From positions 124,001 through 188,000 of the forward strand of contig NZ_JAMXLR010000072.1 in the NCBI RefSeq assembly GCF_024054565.1: a DNA stretch of 64,000 nt, in the 5' to 3' direction. Position numbers and translations under genes: made by a program. The notes beneath the pieces were generated by a model. It was not told where the DNA came from and did not search any database. It worked only from the letters and a program-made list of their open reading frames with translations. This stretch comes from Aeoliella straminimaris (GTDB lineage: Bacteria > Planctomycetota > Planctomycetia > Pirellulales > Lacipirellulaceae). Shown here in pieces: positions 19,264-28,118 of this stretch; the first letter of the stretch is position 1, and each line of letters starts with the position of its first letter.

Positions 19264-20187
19264 CTAGACCTCGGCCCGCATACGGAGTTGGGGCTTTTCG
19301 AGCAGTACTGTCGTGCGGGGGGCGACGCTGCGAGTGATCCAGACACTGGACCCGATGACCGCATCGTGGCCGATGACCGTCTCGCCGCCCAGGATCGTGG
19401 CATTGGCGTAGATCACCACGCGGTCTTCGATAGTCGGGTGGCGTTTCTGCCCACGAACCAGATTGCCCTCGCCATCGGTGTCGAAACTCAGCGCGCCGAG
19501 CGTCACCCCTTGGTAGACTTTGACATGCTCGCCAATGTGGCAGGTCTCGCCAATCACGACGCCCGTACCGTGATCGATGAAAAAATAGTTGCCAATGGTC
19601 GCCCCCGGATGAATGTCGATACCGGTACGGCTGTGGGCCCACTCGCTCATCATCCGCGGAATGAACGGAATGTCGAGTTCGTACAGCAGATGTGCCAGAC
19701 GGTAGACCGTGATTGCCTCGAGACCTGGATAGCAGAAAATCACCTCGTCGCGGCACTTGCAGGCGGGATCGCCGTCATAGGCGGCTTGGACATCCGTGGC
19801 CAGCGTGCTGCGAAGCTCCGGCAGCCGGTCGAGGAACAGTAGCGTCTTCGCCTGGCCGAGTGCCTCGTAGTCTTCCTCCTCGGTGCACGAGTCGGTGGCG
19901 CCGGCTTCATGCCGCAAAGCCCGGCCAATCTGGCGGGTAAGGCAGTCATGCAGGCGGTCAACCAGATCGCCGACGTAGAATTCGACGTTGCCGCGGTGAA
20001 GACCTTCCCGACTGCGAAATCCGGGATAGAGGATCTCGTTCAGATCGTGAATGACGGAGATCACCTCTTCGTAGTTCGGCAACGGGCAGTGGCCCAGGTG
20101 ATTGATCGTGCCGAGGCTGGCGTAGGTGTCGACCAGACGCTTGGTGAGTTGGGGCAGTTGGTCCTTGAGGCGGAAATCGGTCGCCAT
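19264..20187 (-). CDS. cysE: Serine O-acetyltransferase
   Basis: 307 aa. Forms O-acetylserine from serine and acetyl-CoA, the entry to cysteine synthesis. An alpha-helical N-terminal domain (about 1-185) precedes a left-handed beta-helix built of hexapeptide repeats (GIDIHPGATIG, FIDHGTGVVIGETCHIG, VKVYQGVTLGALS). The catalytic His region DHGTGVVIGE is intact. The long N-terminal domain matches the CysE/EpsC type rather than short acyltransferases. No cysK is adjacent. Confidence 0.88.
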   Translation of the reverse strand: MATDFRLKDQLPQLTKRLVDTYASLGTINHLGHCPLPNYEEVISVIHDLNEILYPGFRSREGLHRGNVEFYVGDLVDRLHDCLTRQIGRALRHEAGATDSCTEEEDYEALGQAKTLLFLDRLPELRSTLATDVQAAYDGDPACKCRDEVIFCYPGLEAITVYRLAHLLYELDIPFIPRMMSEWAHSRTGIDIHPGATIGNYFFIDHGTGVVIGETCHIGEHVKVYQGVTLGALSFDTDGEGNLVRGQKRHPTIEDRVVIYANATILGGETVIGHDAVIGSSVWITRSVAPRTTVLLEKPQLRMRAEV

Positions 20188-20557
20188 GGGTAACGTTCCT
20201 TCTGGAGAGTGCGCTGGCAGTTACCAAACGCGGAGGCAGCTAGCAGAGAAACTAGAGCGACGGCAGCCGTGCCGTTTCGCTCGACGGGCGCAGGGTCCGG
20301 CGTTTACGCCGGGCTGGTACAGACGCAGCGTGCGAATGGCAAGGAAAGCGGCGGATGGCGGTAAATTTTACCCATTTTGGCGATATTCTACGGGAATCGG
20401 ATTGTCCCGGCAAACGTCCAAAGGCAAACTCGGCAAACGAGCTGGGCCGTATTTAACCATTCTGCCCCACTTGGTCGCGTTTACCTGCCAACGGGGAAAG
20501 CTGTTATAATCGGGTGCACCTTCCCGCCACGCGTTCCGCTAGCCCCTTCCTGGAATC
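20188..20557. other. Divergent intergenic region, cysE / DUF1501
   Basis: 370 bp holding the promoters of two outward-facing genes. A perfect TATAAT is at 20515-20520, 38 bp before the DUF1501 start. No consensus -35 sits at the right distance. Confidence 0.45.
20515..20520 (+). promoter_or_regulatory. Candidate -10 box for the DUF1501 gene
   Basis: TATAAT within GCTGTTATAATCGGG, 38 nt upstream of the ATG. It stands out in a GC-rich context. The lack of a recognisable -35 element limits confidence. Confidence 0.45.
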
Positions 20558-21979
20558 ATGCCGAACGACTCCCGACGGACGTTTCTTAAGACCACTTCCC
20601 TGGGAATGGGTTCGCTTGCCCTGGGAGAGCTGCTGGCCCGCGACGCCGCTGCTGGCGCTGCTACCAACGTGGGGCAGGGGGTCGTTCAACCTTTGCACTA
20701 CCCCGCCAAGGCGAAGCGTGTGATCTTTCTGTGCATGGCGGGCGGTCCCTCCCATTTGGAGTTGTTCGATCCCAAGCCGAAGCTCACGGAGCTGGATGGC
20801 CAGCCGATGCCCGAGTCGTACACGGCCGGTCAGCAGCTGGCCCAACTGCAGGGGCAGCAACTTCGTTGTTGGGGATCGCAGGCCAAGTTTCGTGAGCATG
20901 GCCAGAGCGGCCAAGTGGTCAGCGACTACCTGCCGCACATTGCTGGCATCGCCGACGACATCTGCATCCTGCGTTCGATGAAGACCGAGCAGATCAACCA
21001 CGACCCTGCCCATACCTTCATGAACACGGGAACGCAGATCTCGGGGCGGCCGAGCATGGGGGCGTGGGTCAATTATGGACTTGGCAGCGACTGCGACGAC
21101 TTGCCCGGCTTCGTGGTCATGGTGAGCCGCGCAGGCCGCAATCCCCAGCCGGTTGCCTCGCGGCAGTGGCACAGTGGCTTCTTGCCGAGCAAGTACCAGG
21201 GGGTGTTATTTCACTCTGCGGGCGACCCGGTGCACTATGTTTCGAATCCAGCAGGGGTCAGTCGTTCGCGGCAACTGGACGTGGTGGACACCATTGGCCA
21301 GCTTGATCGAATGCGCGACACGGTGGTGCACAACCCCGAAATCAGCACACGCATTTCGCAGTACGAGCTCGCCTTTCGCATGCAGATGAGCGTGCCGGAG
21401 CTGACGGATATTTCGAATGAGCCACAGCATGTCCTGGATAGCTATGGCGTAAAGGGGGCCGATGGCAGCTTTGCGTACAACTGCCTGGTGGCATGCCGAC
21501 TGGCGGAGCGCGGAGTGCGGTTCGTGCATCTGTATCATCGTGGATGGGACCATCACGATGCGCTGCGGCACTGGTTGGGTATCACCTGTAAGGCCACCGA
21601 CCAGCCGACGGCCGCTCTCATCCGCGATTTGAAGCAGCGAGGAATGCTGGACGATACCCTGGTGGTGTGGGGAGGCGAGTTTGGACGCACCCCCATGGCT
21701 CAGAACAAAGGAGACGTCTCAAAGATCGGCCGCGACCATCACATTCGAGGATTCAGCATGTTCCTGGCCGGCGGCGGCATCAAGCCGGGCGTCACCTACG
21801 GCAACACCGACGAGTTGGGCTACAACGCAGAAGAGAACGTGGTGCACGTGCACGATTTGCACGCCACGATGCTCCAGCGGTTGGGCATCAACCACAAGCG
21901 ACTTACTTATCGCTACCAGGGGCGAGACTTCCGTCTGACTGATGTGCATGGCAACGTGGTGCAGGACATACTAGTCTGA
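20558..21979 (+). CDS. DUF1501 domain protein with Tat-type leader (sulfatase-like fold)
   Basis: 473 aa. The N-terminus SRRTFLKTTSLGMGSLALG is a twin-arginine export signal. The rest is the DUF1501 family, abundant in planctomycetes and distantly related to alkaline phosphatase/sulfatase folds: FLCMAGGPSHLELFDPKP, the NHDPAHTFMNTG block, WGGEFGRTPM and HHIRGFSMFLAGGG. These genes normally sit next to a cytochrome (DUF1549/1553) gene. Here that partner is missing, and the gene is convergent with a sulfatase, 12 bp apart. Biochemical role unknown. Confidence 0.88.
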   Translation: MPNDSRRTFLKTTSLGMGSLALGELLARDAAAGAATNVGQGVVQPLHYPAKAKRVIFLCMAGGPSHLELFDPKPKLTELDGQPMPESYTAGQQLAQLQGQQLRCWGSQAKFREHGQSGQVVSDYLPHIAGIADDICILRSMKTEQINHDPAHTFMNTGTQISGRPSMGAWVNYGLGSDCDDLPGFVVMVSRAGRNPQPVASRQWHSGFLPSKYQGVLFHSAGDPVHYVSNPAGVSRSRQLDVVDTIGQLDRMRDTVVHNPEISTRISQYELAFRMQMSVPELTDISNEPQHVLDSYGVKGADGSFAYNCLVACRLAERGVRFVHLYHRGWDHHDALRHWLGITCKATDQPTAALIRDLKQRGMLDDTLVVWGGEFGRTPMAQNKGDVSKIGRDHHIRGFSMFLAGGGIKPGVTYGNTDELGYNAEENVVHVHDLHATMLQRLGINHKRLTYRYQGRDFRLTDVHGNVVQDILV

Positions 21980-21991
21980 GACACCGTGTGC

Positions 21992-23395
21992 TTACTTCTT
22001 CTTGCGTTTGCCAAACGAGATGATCGGAGAGTCGACGTGGGCCTGGTCCATCATGGCTGCCAATTTGTCAACTACTTCCGGATGCTCGCTGGCGACGTTG
22101 TTTGTCTCGCCCAGGTCTTTGGACAGGTCGTATAGCTCCAGTGGACCGTGGCGATCCTTGTTCACGTTCAGCCGCACTCCCTTCCAGTTGCCCCAGCGGA
22201 CCGCCTGTTTGCCACCCCGCTCGTAGAATTCCCAGTACAGGTACTCATGCTCGGGCTGCTCGCCTGCTCCCAGCAGCGTGGGCAGGTAGCTAATGCCGTC
22301 CAGGTCGTCCGGGGTTTCGGCGCCAGCCACATCGCAGGCGGTGGGCAGGAAGTCCCAGAACGCGGATATATGCTCTGATTCAGTACCCGCGGCTATCTTA
22401 CCGGGCCAGCAGGCAATGGTTGGGACGCGGATGCCACCTTCGTACATGTCTCGCTTGCCGCCCCGCAAAGGGCCGCTGCTGTTGAAATAGTCGCGAGACC
22501 AACCACCTTCGGACATGGCCCCATTGTCGCTACTAAAGATGATCAACGTGTTGTCGGCAATGCCGAGTTCTTCCAGCTTCTCGCGAACCTGTCCCACGGT
22601 ATCATCAAGATAGGTAACCATGCCAGCGAAGGTTGCCTTGGGGTGTTCTTCGGCCCGGTAGCCGTTTCCGGGGAAGGGGACTTCATCGAACTTGCCCAAG
22701 AACGGCGCCTTCCACTGGTCCGGCACACTCAGGTCGGCATGCGGTTGTTGCAGCGAGAGATGCAGGAAGAAAGGCTGTCCTGCATGCAACTCAAGGTAAT
22801 CAAGCGTGTCTTTGAGGAACAGGTCGCCGCTGTACTGCTCGCCCTCTTTGCCTTGGTTGTTCGGGTATAGGAGCTTCGCCCCATCGCGATACAACTCCTT
22901 GGGATAGTAGCGGTGGGCGGCGCCGTGGCCGATGTAACCGAAAAAATGGTCGAAACCCTTGCGGTTGGGCAGCGCCCCGTCCTCGCTACGGCACGACAGT
23001 CCGCTCTTGCCGATCATGGCCGTGTGGTAGCCGGCATCCTTCAGCACTCGGGCGACGGTGATGTCGTGTGGATCCTCGCGAAACTCGATGTCGCCGTTGA
23101 AACGTTGATAGACGTGCCCTGTGTGCGTTCCAGTTAACAGGCAGGCTCGCGAAGGCGCGCAAACGGTGGAGCCGGCGTAGTGCTGAGTGAGCTTCATTCC
23201 GTCGCGTGCCATTTGATCGAGGTGGGGTGTCTCGAAATTCTGTTGTCCAAAACTGCCCAGATCGCCGTAGCCGAGATCGTCGGCCAAGATAAAGATGATG
23301 TTCGGCCGTTGCGTTTCGCCAAGACATGCCAGGGGAGTCAAGCTCAACAAAGTAGATGCGAGTGCGAGGACGGCATATCGAGATGAAGAGAACAT
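21992..23395 (-). CDS. Type I sulfatase (arylsulfatase A-like), secreted
   Basis: 467 aa. Removes sulfate esters, probably from sulfated polysaccharides. A signal peptide covers about residues 1-27. Metal-binding Asp39-Asp40 lie in FILADDLGYGD, and Cys79 in CAPSRACLLTG is the residue converted to formylglycine by a sulfatase-modifying enzyme (not in the window). Later blocks FLHLSLQQPHADL and IFSSDNGAMSEGG complete the calcium and sulfate site. Planctomycetes encode many such enzymes; substrate cannot be told from sequence. Confidence 0.92.
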   Translation of the reverse strand: MFSSSRYAVLALASTLLSLTPLACLGETQRPNIIFILADDLGYGDLGSFGQQNFETPHLDQMARDGMKLTQHYAGSTVCAPSRACLLTGTHTGHVYQRFNGDIEFREDPHDITVARVLKDAGYHTAMIGKSGLSCRSEDGALPNRKGFDHFFGYIGHGAAHRYYPKELYRDGAKLLYPNNQGKEGEQYSGDLFLKDTLDYLELHAGQPFFLHLSLQQPHADLSVPDQWKAPFLGKFDEVPFPGNGYRAEEHPKATFAGMVTYLDDTVGQVREKLEELGIADNTLIIFSSDNGAMSEGGWSRDYFNSSGPLRGGKRDMYEGGIRVPTIACWPGKIAAGTESEHISAFWDFLPTACDVAGAETPDDLDGISYLPTLLGAGEQPEHEYLYWEFYERGGKQAVRWGNWKGVRLNVNKDRHGPLELYDLSKDLGETNNVASEHPEVVDKLAAMMDQAHVDSPIISFGKRKKK

Positions 23396-23486
23396 CCGAT
23401 TCCTTTTGCGGAGACTGGTCAGTGGGAGCAGGGTCGGGAACGTCGCAGAGCCTATAGCGTACCATGATCGGGCACGGATTGCTCGC

Positions 23487-24317
23487 CTACAGCGCGAGGT
23501 AGCGTGAGCCCCATCGCCGGGCGACCATCAACACGGCGAAGGCCATCGCAATCATCAGCAGCGACACCGCCACGGCGCCCGGTAGATTGCCGATACTGAG
23601 CTCCAGAAATACGGTTGTCGAGAGCACTTCGGTCTTTCCACGTGTCGCTCCCGCGAACACTAGAAGCGGTCCGAATTCCCCTAGCGCCCGGGCCCACGCC
23701 AATGTGCCCGCGGTAATGAGCCCTGGCGCGGTTTCCGGCAGTACCACCAGCGAAAATGCCTGGCTGCGGCTGCAACCAAGCGTGAGAGCCACCTGCTCCA
23801 GGCGGGGTTCGATCTGATCGAACGTTGCCCGCATCACACGCACGGCCAGTGCACAGGACACCACGAACTGGGCCAGTATCACGGCCGGAACCTCGTAGAC
23901 GATGCGCGAACGGATCGACTCGTCGAAATACTGGAACAAGATCAGCAAACTCAGTCCCACCACCAGCGGGGGCAGTACGAACGGGATGTCGAGCATCGCG
24001 TCCAGAAAGTTCTTGCCGCGGAATTGATGTCGGGAAAACAGGTAGCCAATTGGCACGGCGAATAACAAAGAGAGCAGAGCCGTGATAGTGGTCGATACCA
24101 GACTCAGCCAGATGGAGTACTGAATGCTGGGATCGGCCAGCGAAGAAATTATCGCAGGCCCCGTTCCCGGGGGCTCAAGACCTTCCGCCGAACTGGGAGG
24201 ACTGATCAAGTAGGCAGCATCCGCCGCCAGCATACCAGCGATAAGCAGCAGGTAGGTGCTGCTAATCAGGATGAGCACGGTGTAAAACGGAAAATCACTT
24301 GCAGGTTTGCGAGCCAT
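23487..24317 (-). CDS. Molybdate/tungstate-type ABC transporter permease
   Basis: 276 aa inner-membrane protein with about six segments and the binding-protein-dependent permease motif (ALTLGCSRSQAFSLVVLPETAPGLI, the EAA loop that docks the ATPase). GEFGPLLVFAGATRGKTEVL near the C-terminus is typical of ModB/CysT/WtpB permeases for oxyanions. A 15-20 residue periplasmic insert (SPPSSAEGLEPPG) follows the first segment. Neither a substrate-binding protein nor an ATPase is adjacent, so the rest of the transporter must lie elsewhere. It is 56 bp downstream of the metallopeptidase gene. Confidence 0.8.
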   Translation of the reverse strand: MARKPASDFPFYTVLILISSTYLLLIAGMLAADAAYLISPPSSAEGLEPPGTGPAIISSLADPSIQYSIWLSLVSTTITALLSLLFAVPIGYLFSRHQFRGKNFLDAMLDIPFVLPPLVVGLSLLILFQYFDESIRSRIVYEVPAVILAQFVVSCALAVRVMRATFDQIEPRLEQVALTLGCSRSQAFSLVVLPETAPGLITAGTLAWARALGEFGPLLVFAGATRGKTEVLSTTVFLELSIGNLPGAVAVSLLMIAMAFAVLMVARRWGSRYLAL

Positions 24318-24373
24318 TTCCTCGTTTCCGACTCAAGCGGTGCCATCTTTCGCGGTAGATGAATGCAGGGGCC

Positions 24374-25234
24374 TTACAGTTCGTCCGCGTCGAACGTATT
24401 GCCACCCAGCATATCACCACTCTGCAGCCCCTTGTAGAACCATCGCACCCGTTGTTCCGAGGTGCCATGAGTGAACGACTCGGGTACGACATAGCCTTGG
24501 GCCTGGCGTTGCAGGCGGTCGTCGCCGATGGCGCTGGCGGCATTGATAGCCTCTTTGATGTCGCCCTCTTCCAGAAGTTGCCAGTTTTTCTGCGTGTGAT
24601 GTGCCCAAACTCCGGCAAGGTAGTCGGCTTGCAGTTCCATGCGAACCGAAAGCCTGTTGTACTCTTCTTGGGTCAGACGAGCCCGTTGCGATTGAACCCG
24701 ATCGGAAATACCGAGTAGATTTTGCACATGGTGCCCTACTTCGTGAGCGACTACGTAGGCCTGGGCGAAGTCGCCGGGGGCCTTAAAACGCTGCTTCATC
24801 TGCTCGAAGAACGACAAATCGAGATAGACTTTCTCGTCCAGCGGGCAGTAGAACGGCCCCGTGGCGGCGCTAGCGAAGCCGCAGGCGGACTGCACGCGAT
24901 TGGTGAAGAGCACCAGTGTCGGCTGGGTGTATTCGACGTTCTCGGCAGCAAAAAGTTGTGACCACACGTCCTCGGTTTCCGCCAGCACGATACTTACAAA
25001 CTCCGCCATCTGCTCTTCTTGTGGGCTGAATTCCTGGTCGCCCGCGCGTTGCACGTCTACGCCGAGATTCATGTCGTCCACCACTTTGGCCGCCTGTTGC
25101 GGGTCGCCACCCAGCAGGGTGACAGCCAGAATGATGAGCAAACCGATCAATCCACCTCCAACGCCAACAGCTTTGGGTGAGACCCTGCGGCGGTCCTCCA
25201 CGTTGGTGCTCTTGCGTCGACCTTCCGTTCGCAT
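24374..25234 (-). CDS. Membrane-anchored neutral zinc metallopeptidase, YpfJ/KPN_02809 family
   Basis: 286 aa. Short basic cytoplasmic N-terminus, one transmembrane helix (about residues 24-42), then a periplasmic peptidase domain. The zinc motif HEVGHH is at about 164-169, followed by the conserved RMELQADYLAGVWA, which supplies the third ligand. CGFASAATGPFYCPLD is the other family block. The protease is thought to act on envelope proteins, but physiological targets are not known. Located 24 bp after the PDZ protein gene in the same direction. Confidence 0.9.
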   Translation of the reverse strand: MRTEGRRKSTNVEDRRRVSPKAVGVGGGLIGLLIILAVTLLGGDPQQAAKVVDDMNLGVDVQRAGDQEFSPQEEQMAEFVSIVLAETEDVWSQLFAAENVEYTQPTLVLFTNRVQSACGFASAATGPFYCPLDEKVYLDLSFFEQMKQRFKAPGDFAQAYVVAHEVGHHVQNLLGISDRVQSQRARLTQEEYNRLSVRMELQADYLAGVWAHHTQKNWQLLEEGDIKEAINAASAIGDDRLQRQAQGYVVPESFTHGTSEQRVRWFYKGLQSGDMLGGNTFDADEL

Positions 25235-25258
25235 CTGCCGGCTCCTGAATTGTGATGG

Positions 25259-26608
25259 CTAGCGGTTCACAGTGATTGAGATTTCACGTCGGCCACTCAG
25301 ATCTACCAGGCGGAACGCGATGGGACCCCGACTTTGCTTCACGGCATTCTCCAAGTCGTTGGGGTGTAGCAACGCATCGCCATTGGCGGAAAGCAGAATC
25401 ATTCCCTCTCGAATGCCTGCACGGGCTGCGGGGCTGTCTCGATCGACTCGCGCAACTTTCACGGCGGCTTCCGCATTGTAGAAAGTAAGCTCGCCATGAA
25501 TGCCGAGTCCGCCTGACGCCGAGCCCGAGCCAGCTGCTGGAGTTCGCCCTAGCTTGGTTGACTGAGCAACACCAGCACTCTTGACCTCGACTGGCACGTC
25601 ACGCCCAGATCGGATATCCCTCACGACAACCGTCAATCGCCTGGCCGCGTCGGGAACCGCCTTGGCCAGTTCGACGGCGCTGGAGACTTGTTGATTGCCA
25701 ACACCCACGATCACGTCGCCGGGCTCGATTCCAGCCAGCGCGGCGCCCGATCCCTCTTGAGCGCGCTGCACTGTTACGCCCTCGACTGCGTCGTCCGGCT
25801 CTTCCAACACCAGACCCAGTGCCGTCTGGATGCGCTCGGCTGCTACTTGCGATTCGTCCGGTGTATCATCGGTTTCATGGCCGGGCTTGGCCGCTGATCT
25901 GTCGACGGGCAAGTCGACGCTGGCAACGCGGCCAGAGTTCACGTCAATGACAATCAGGGCAATCGAGCCATCGTTGCTCTCGGCGTGTCGCAGATCGGCT
26001 GCCGAAGAAAGAGGCCGGTGGTTGATGCCCACAATCACATCACCCGGTTGCAAGCCAGCTGCCTGTGCTGATCCCGAGTTGGCAACCTTTTGCACTTGCA
26101 GTCCCAGTCGACCTCCCGCAAGCACCGCCTTGCAGGTCATGCCATAGGCATCGACAGTCGAGGGCGTGCGGCCGAGACTGGAGTCATCCACATGGCCGTC
26201 CTGACTGGGGCGGAGCACCGTGTACCAGTTGCCTGCAGCGGTCCAAGTGCCGTGGTCGGACGGACTCAGTCGCGCGCGGATCGACTCGCCCACCTCGGGA
26301 AGCTGCGGCGTCCTTTGTTGCCCCGAATTCATTCCTACCTGGTTCAAGGTCACGTAGACCACATTGCCAGCCGCGGGCAGCCTAGCGCCGCTGGGTTCTC
26401 GATAGCGTTGGCGTGGGGCATTGCTGGTGAGCCGCAGCTCGACAAGTCTTACCTTGTCGTCGCTGCTGTAGACTCGTTGAACTTGTCCCTCGACGGTTTG
26501 TGCCGACGGCGCGGAGGGGGCAGTCTGACCGATTGCTGCCAAGCTCGCTATTGCCAGGAGAGCAATTTGGGCGAGCAAGTTCGTGGTCACGCGTCGTAAG
26601 CGATCCAT
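25259..26608 (-). CDS. Secreted triple-PDZ domain protein
   Basis: 449 aa. Signal peptide about residues 10-28. Three PDZ-like domains are visible at roughly 165-240, 262-345 and 370-447; each has the peptide-binding/turn signature (GLQPGDVIVGIN, GIEPGDVIVGVG, GIREGMILLSANG). The trypsin-like protease domain of HtrA/DegP is absent, so this is a peptide-binding scaffold, not a protease. Placed directly before a zinc metallopeptidase gene (24 bp), it might bring substrates to that enzyme; this is inference. Confidence 0.8.
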   Translation of the reverse strand: MDRLRRVTTNLLAQIALLAIASLAAIGQTAPSAPSAQTVEGQVQRVYSSDDKVRLVELRLTSNAPRQRYREPSGARLPAAGNVVYVTLNQVGMNSGQQRTPQLPEVGESIRARLSPSDHGTWTAAGNWYTVLRPSQDGHVDDSSLGRTPSTVDAYGMTCKAVLAGGRLGLQVQKVANSGSAQAAGLQPGDVIVGINHRPLSSAADLRHAESNDGSIALIVIDVNSGRVASVDLPVDRSAAKPGHETDDTPDESQVAAERIQTALGLVLEEPDDAVEGVTVQRAQEGSGAALAGIEPGDVIVGVGNQQVSSAVELAKAVPDAARRLTVVVRDIRSGRDVPVEVKSAGVAQSTKLGRTPAAGSGSASGGLGIHGELTFYNAEAAVKVARVDRDSPAARAGIREGMILLSANGDALLHPNDLENAVKQSRGPIAFRLVDLSGRREISITVNR

Positions 26609-26673
26609 ACATCCGCTCCTTCAACAACCGATGCGTGGTTGGGCTCGTCTCCATCGACAGACGCGACTTGGGG

Positions 26674-26868
26674 CTACCAAGGCTTGAGCTTCCAGCCTAG
26701 GACAAATCCCACTCCCAAGCACCACAGGGCGACGACTTGGGGCTTCTGTCGGGCGTACTCGTGGAGGTAGTCTACCAGATCGGGAACTGGTTGCATGTCG
26801 GAATGCTGGGAATGTTCCATCGGTGAGTGCCCCTGCTGAGCGGCGGATTCTGCTGTAGTCTCATTCAT
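26674..26868 (-). CDS. Small single-pass membrane protein
   Basis: 64 aa. A polar, Gln/Ser-rich N-terminus, then a helix (DLVDYLHEYARQKPQVVALW) leading into one C-terminal transmembrane segment that ends GWKLKPW. The layout resembles the C-terminal membrane tail of the DUF883/ElaB ribosome-tethering family and the neighbouring 62-aa protein. The start at 26868 is supported by AGGAG about 10 nt upstream. It lies within the run of envelope genes. Confidence 0.65.
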   Translation of the reverse strand: MNETTAESAAQQGHSPMEHSQHSDMQPVPDLVDYLHEYARQKPQVVALWCLGVGFVLGWKLKPW

Positions 26869-26987
26869 CTCGCAATTAACTCCTAGTGGTGGGATCCAGC
26901 GCCAAGAGCAGGTACCACCGCTGCTGTGGCGGACGATTCGATTGTCTAACTCTTGAAATACCGTCGCAATAGTCTGAAGGGGGGCGG

Positions 26988-27431
26988 CTAATCGTGATCG
27001 CCTGGTCCCTGCGGCGTGGCCTCGTCGTGCGGATCTGCCAGTCCCCGCTTGAGGCATTCTATGTTCTGTACTAGTTCGTCGACGGTCTGCGACAGCATGG
27101 ACAGGCCGCGATTGATGGACGACCTGGCGGCTACCAGCAACACCGCGGCCAGCACTACAGCGCCGCCACCGGTCAGGGCAAGGCTGGCAGATCTGGAAAG
27201 CTCCTGCGAGGATTCCAGCCAAGCAGCAGCGGACAATAGCAGCACTGGCGCGGCGGCCAACAGCAAGCAGATGGCTACGGCTACCAGGAGGGCGGCCACG
27301 CGTGTCGACTTGCCTGCGGCCGCGGCGTCCGCGCGCAGCAGCATGATTTGCAGTTCGCCCAACTCGAGCAGATTGCGGACTAGATGCCCGGAGGATTTTG
27401 GTTTGGTGGAGGTCTTTGGGGCGTTGTTCAT
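26988..27431 (-). CDS. Phage-holin-superfamily (YqjE/Holin-X like) membrane protein
   Basis: 147 aa. Basic N-terminus, an amphipathic helix (LVRNLLELGELQIMLLRADA), two adjacent transmembrane segments (about 45-72 and 82-105), and a cytoplasmic tail with a helix (RGLSMLSQTVDELVQNIECL). This is the plan of the holin superfamily III/YqjE proteins, which in enterobacteria are encoded with YqjD (DUF883). The start is placed at 27431 (AAGGAAG upstream), 5 bp after the previous stop. Role in envelope stress is inferred from the family and neighbours. Confidence 0.72.
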   Translation of the reverse strand: MNNAPKTSTKPKSSGHLVRNLLELGELQIMLLRADAAAAGKSTRVAALLVAVAICLLLAAAPVLLLSAAAWLESSQELSRSASLALTGGGAVVLAAVLLVAARSSINRGLSMLSQTVDELVQNIECLKRGLADPHDEATPQGPGDHD

Positions 27432-27436
27432 GGCGT

Positions 27437-27625
27437 CTACTTCCTTCGCTTCACTAGCCACCCCAGGGCCACACCGAGGACGACTCCCGTTCCCACCACG
27501 ACGGCCGGGTGTTTGTCCAGCCAGCCAGCAACCTTGTTCTGCACGGCTGCAAGGTGGCTGTCGGCTGACGAAGCTTGTTGGGCGGGCTCGGTTGCTTTTG
27601 GTGTCGGAGTGATGCTCATTGCCAT
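27437..27625 (-). CDS. Small DUF883/ElaB-tail-like membrane protein
   Basis: 62 aa. A Thr/Ala/Gln-rich N-terminus, then AGWLDKHPAVVVGTGVVLGVALGWLVKRRK: one transmembrane helix with a glycine pattern and a basic end, as in the C-terminus of ElaB/YqjD proteins that tether ribosomes to the membrane in stationary phase. It lacks the long N-terminal helix of full-length members. Cotranscribed with the holin-like gene (5-bp gap). Confidence 0.68.
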   Translation of the reverse strand: MAMSITPTPKATEPAQQASSADSHLAAVQNKVAGWLDKHPAVVVGTGVVLGVALGWLVKRRK

Positions 27626-27647
27626 TGTTGCCTGTTGAACTCAATCG

Positions 27648-28100
27648 CTAATCTTTAGCGTGTCCTTGCTCTCCCAGAAGGTTTCCTACATACGCCACGG
27701 CGGCCCTAGCTGCGATTGTGCCAAGCCCCAGCATCGCCTTTTGGGTAAAACTGGCGGTCTGCGCCGGCTTGGGTTCGGAGACGATATGCAGCTTGCCGGC
27801 GTCGGCCAGTTCCTTGATTTGTTCGTCTGACACGACGATGGGCCCCGGCTTCTTCGACGGCACCAGTGCGTAGCCAGCCAGCACGGCGGCCCCCAGGCAG
27901 GCAAAGGGAAACTTCTTCACGTAGTATTCCCAATGTGTGGCGTCATGAACTCTTTGCGACGCACCGGCAATATCCCGTTCCAGGTCGCCACGTACCGTGG
28001 CCATGCGCTCACGGAGCTGCTCGGCGTCCAGGTTGGGGGAAGGGCGACCGTTCGACCCCGGAGTGCCGGGGGTTGGTTGCCCTGCAGGTGGCGTGGCCAT
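27648..28100 (-). CDS. Membrane-associated protein of unknown function, DUF3618-like layout
   Basis: 150 aa. Pro/Gly-rich N-terminus, a charged helix (LDAEQLRERMATVRGDLERDI), a membrane segment around residues 65-82 (FACLGAAVLAGYALV) and a second, weaker one near 125-140. The helix-plus-membrane layout resembles DUF3618 proteins, but I cannot assign it firmly. It lies between the CsbD-DUF883 fusion (18 bp) and the ElaB-tail-like gene (22 bp), so it belongs to the same operon. Confidence 0.65.
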   Translation of the reverse strand: MATPPAGQPTPGTPGSNGRPSPNLDAEQLRERMATVRGDLERDIAGASQRVHDATHWEYYVKKFPFACLGAAVLAGYALVPSKKPGPIVVSDEQIKELADAGKLHIVSEPKPAQTASFTQKAMLGLGTIAARAAVAYVGNLLGEQGHAKD

Positions 28101-28118
28101 CGGGATATTTGCCTTGGG

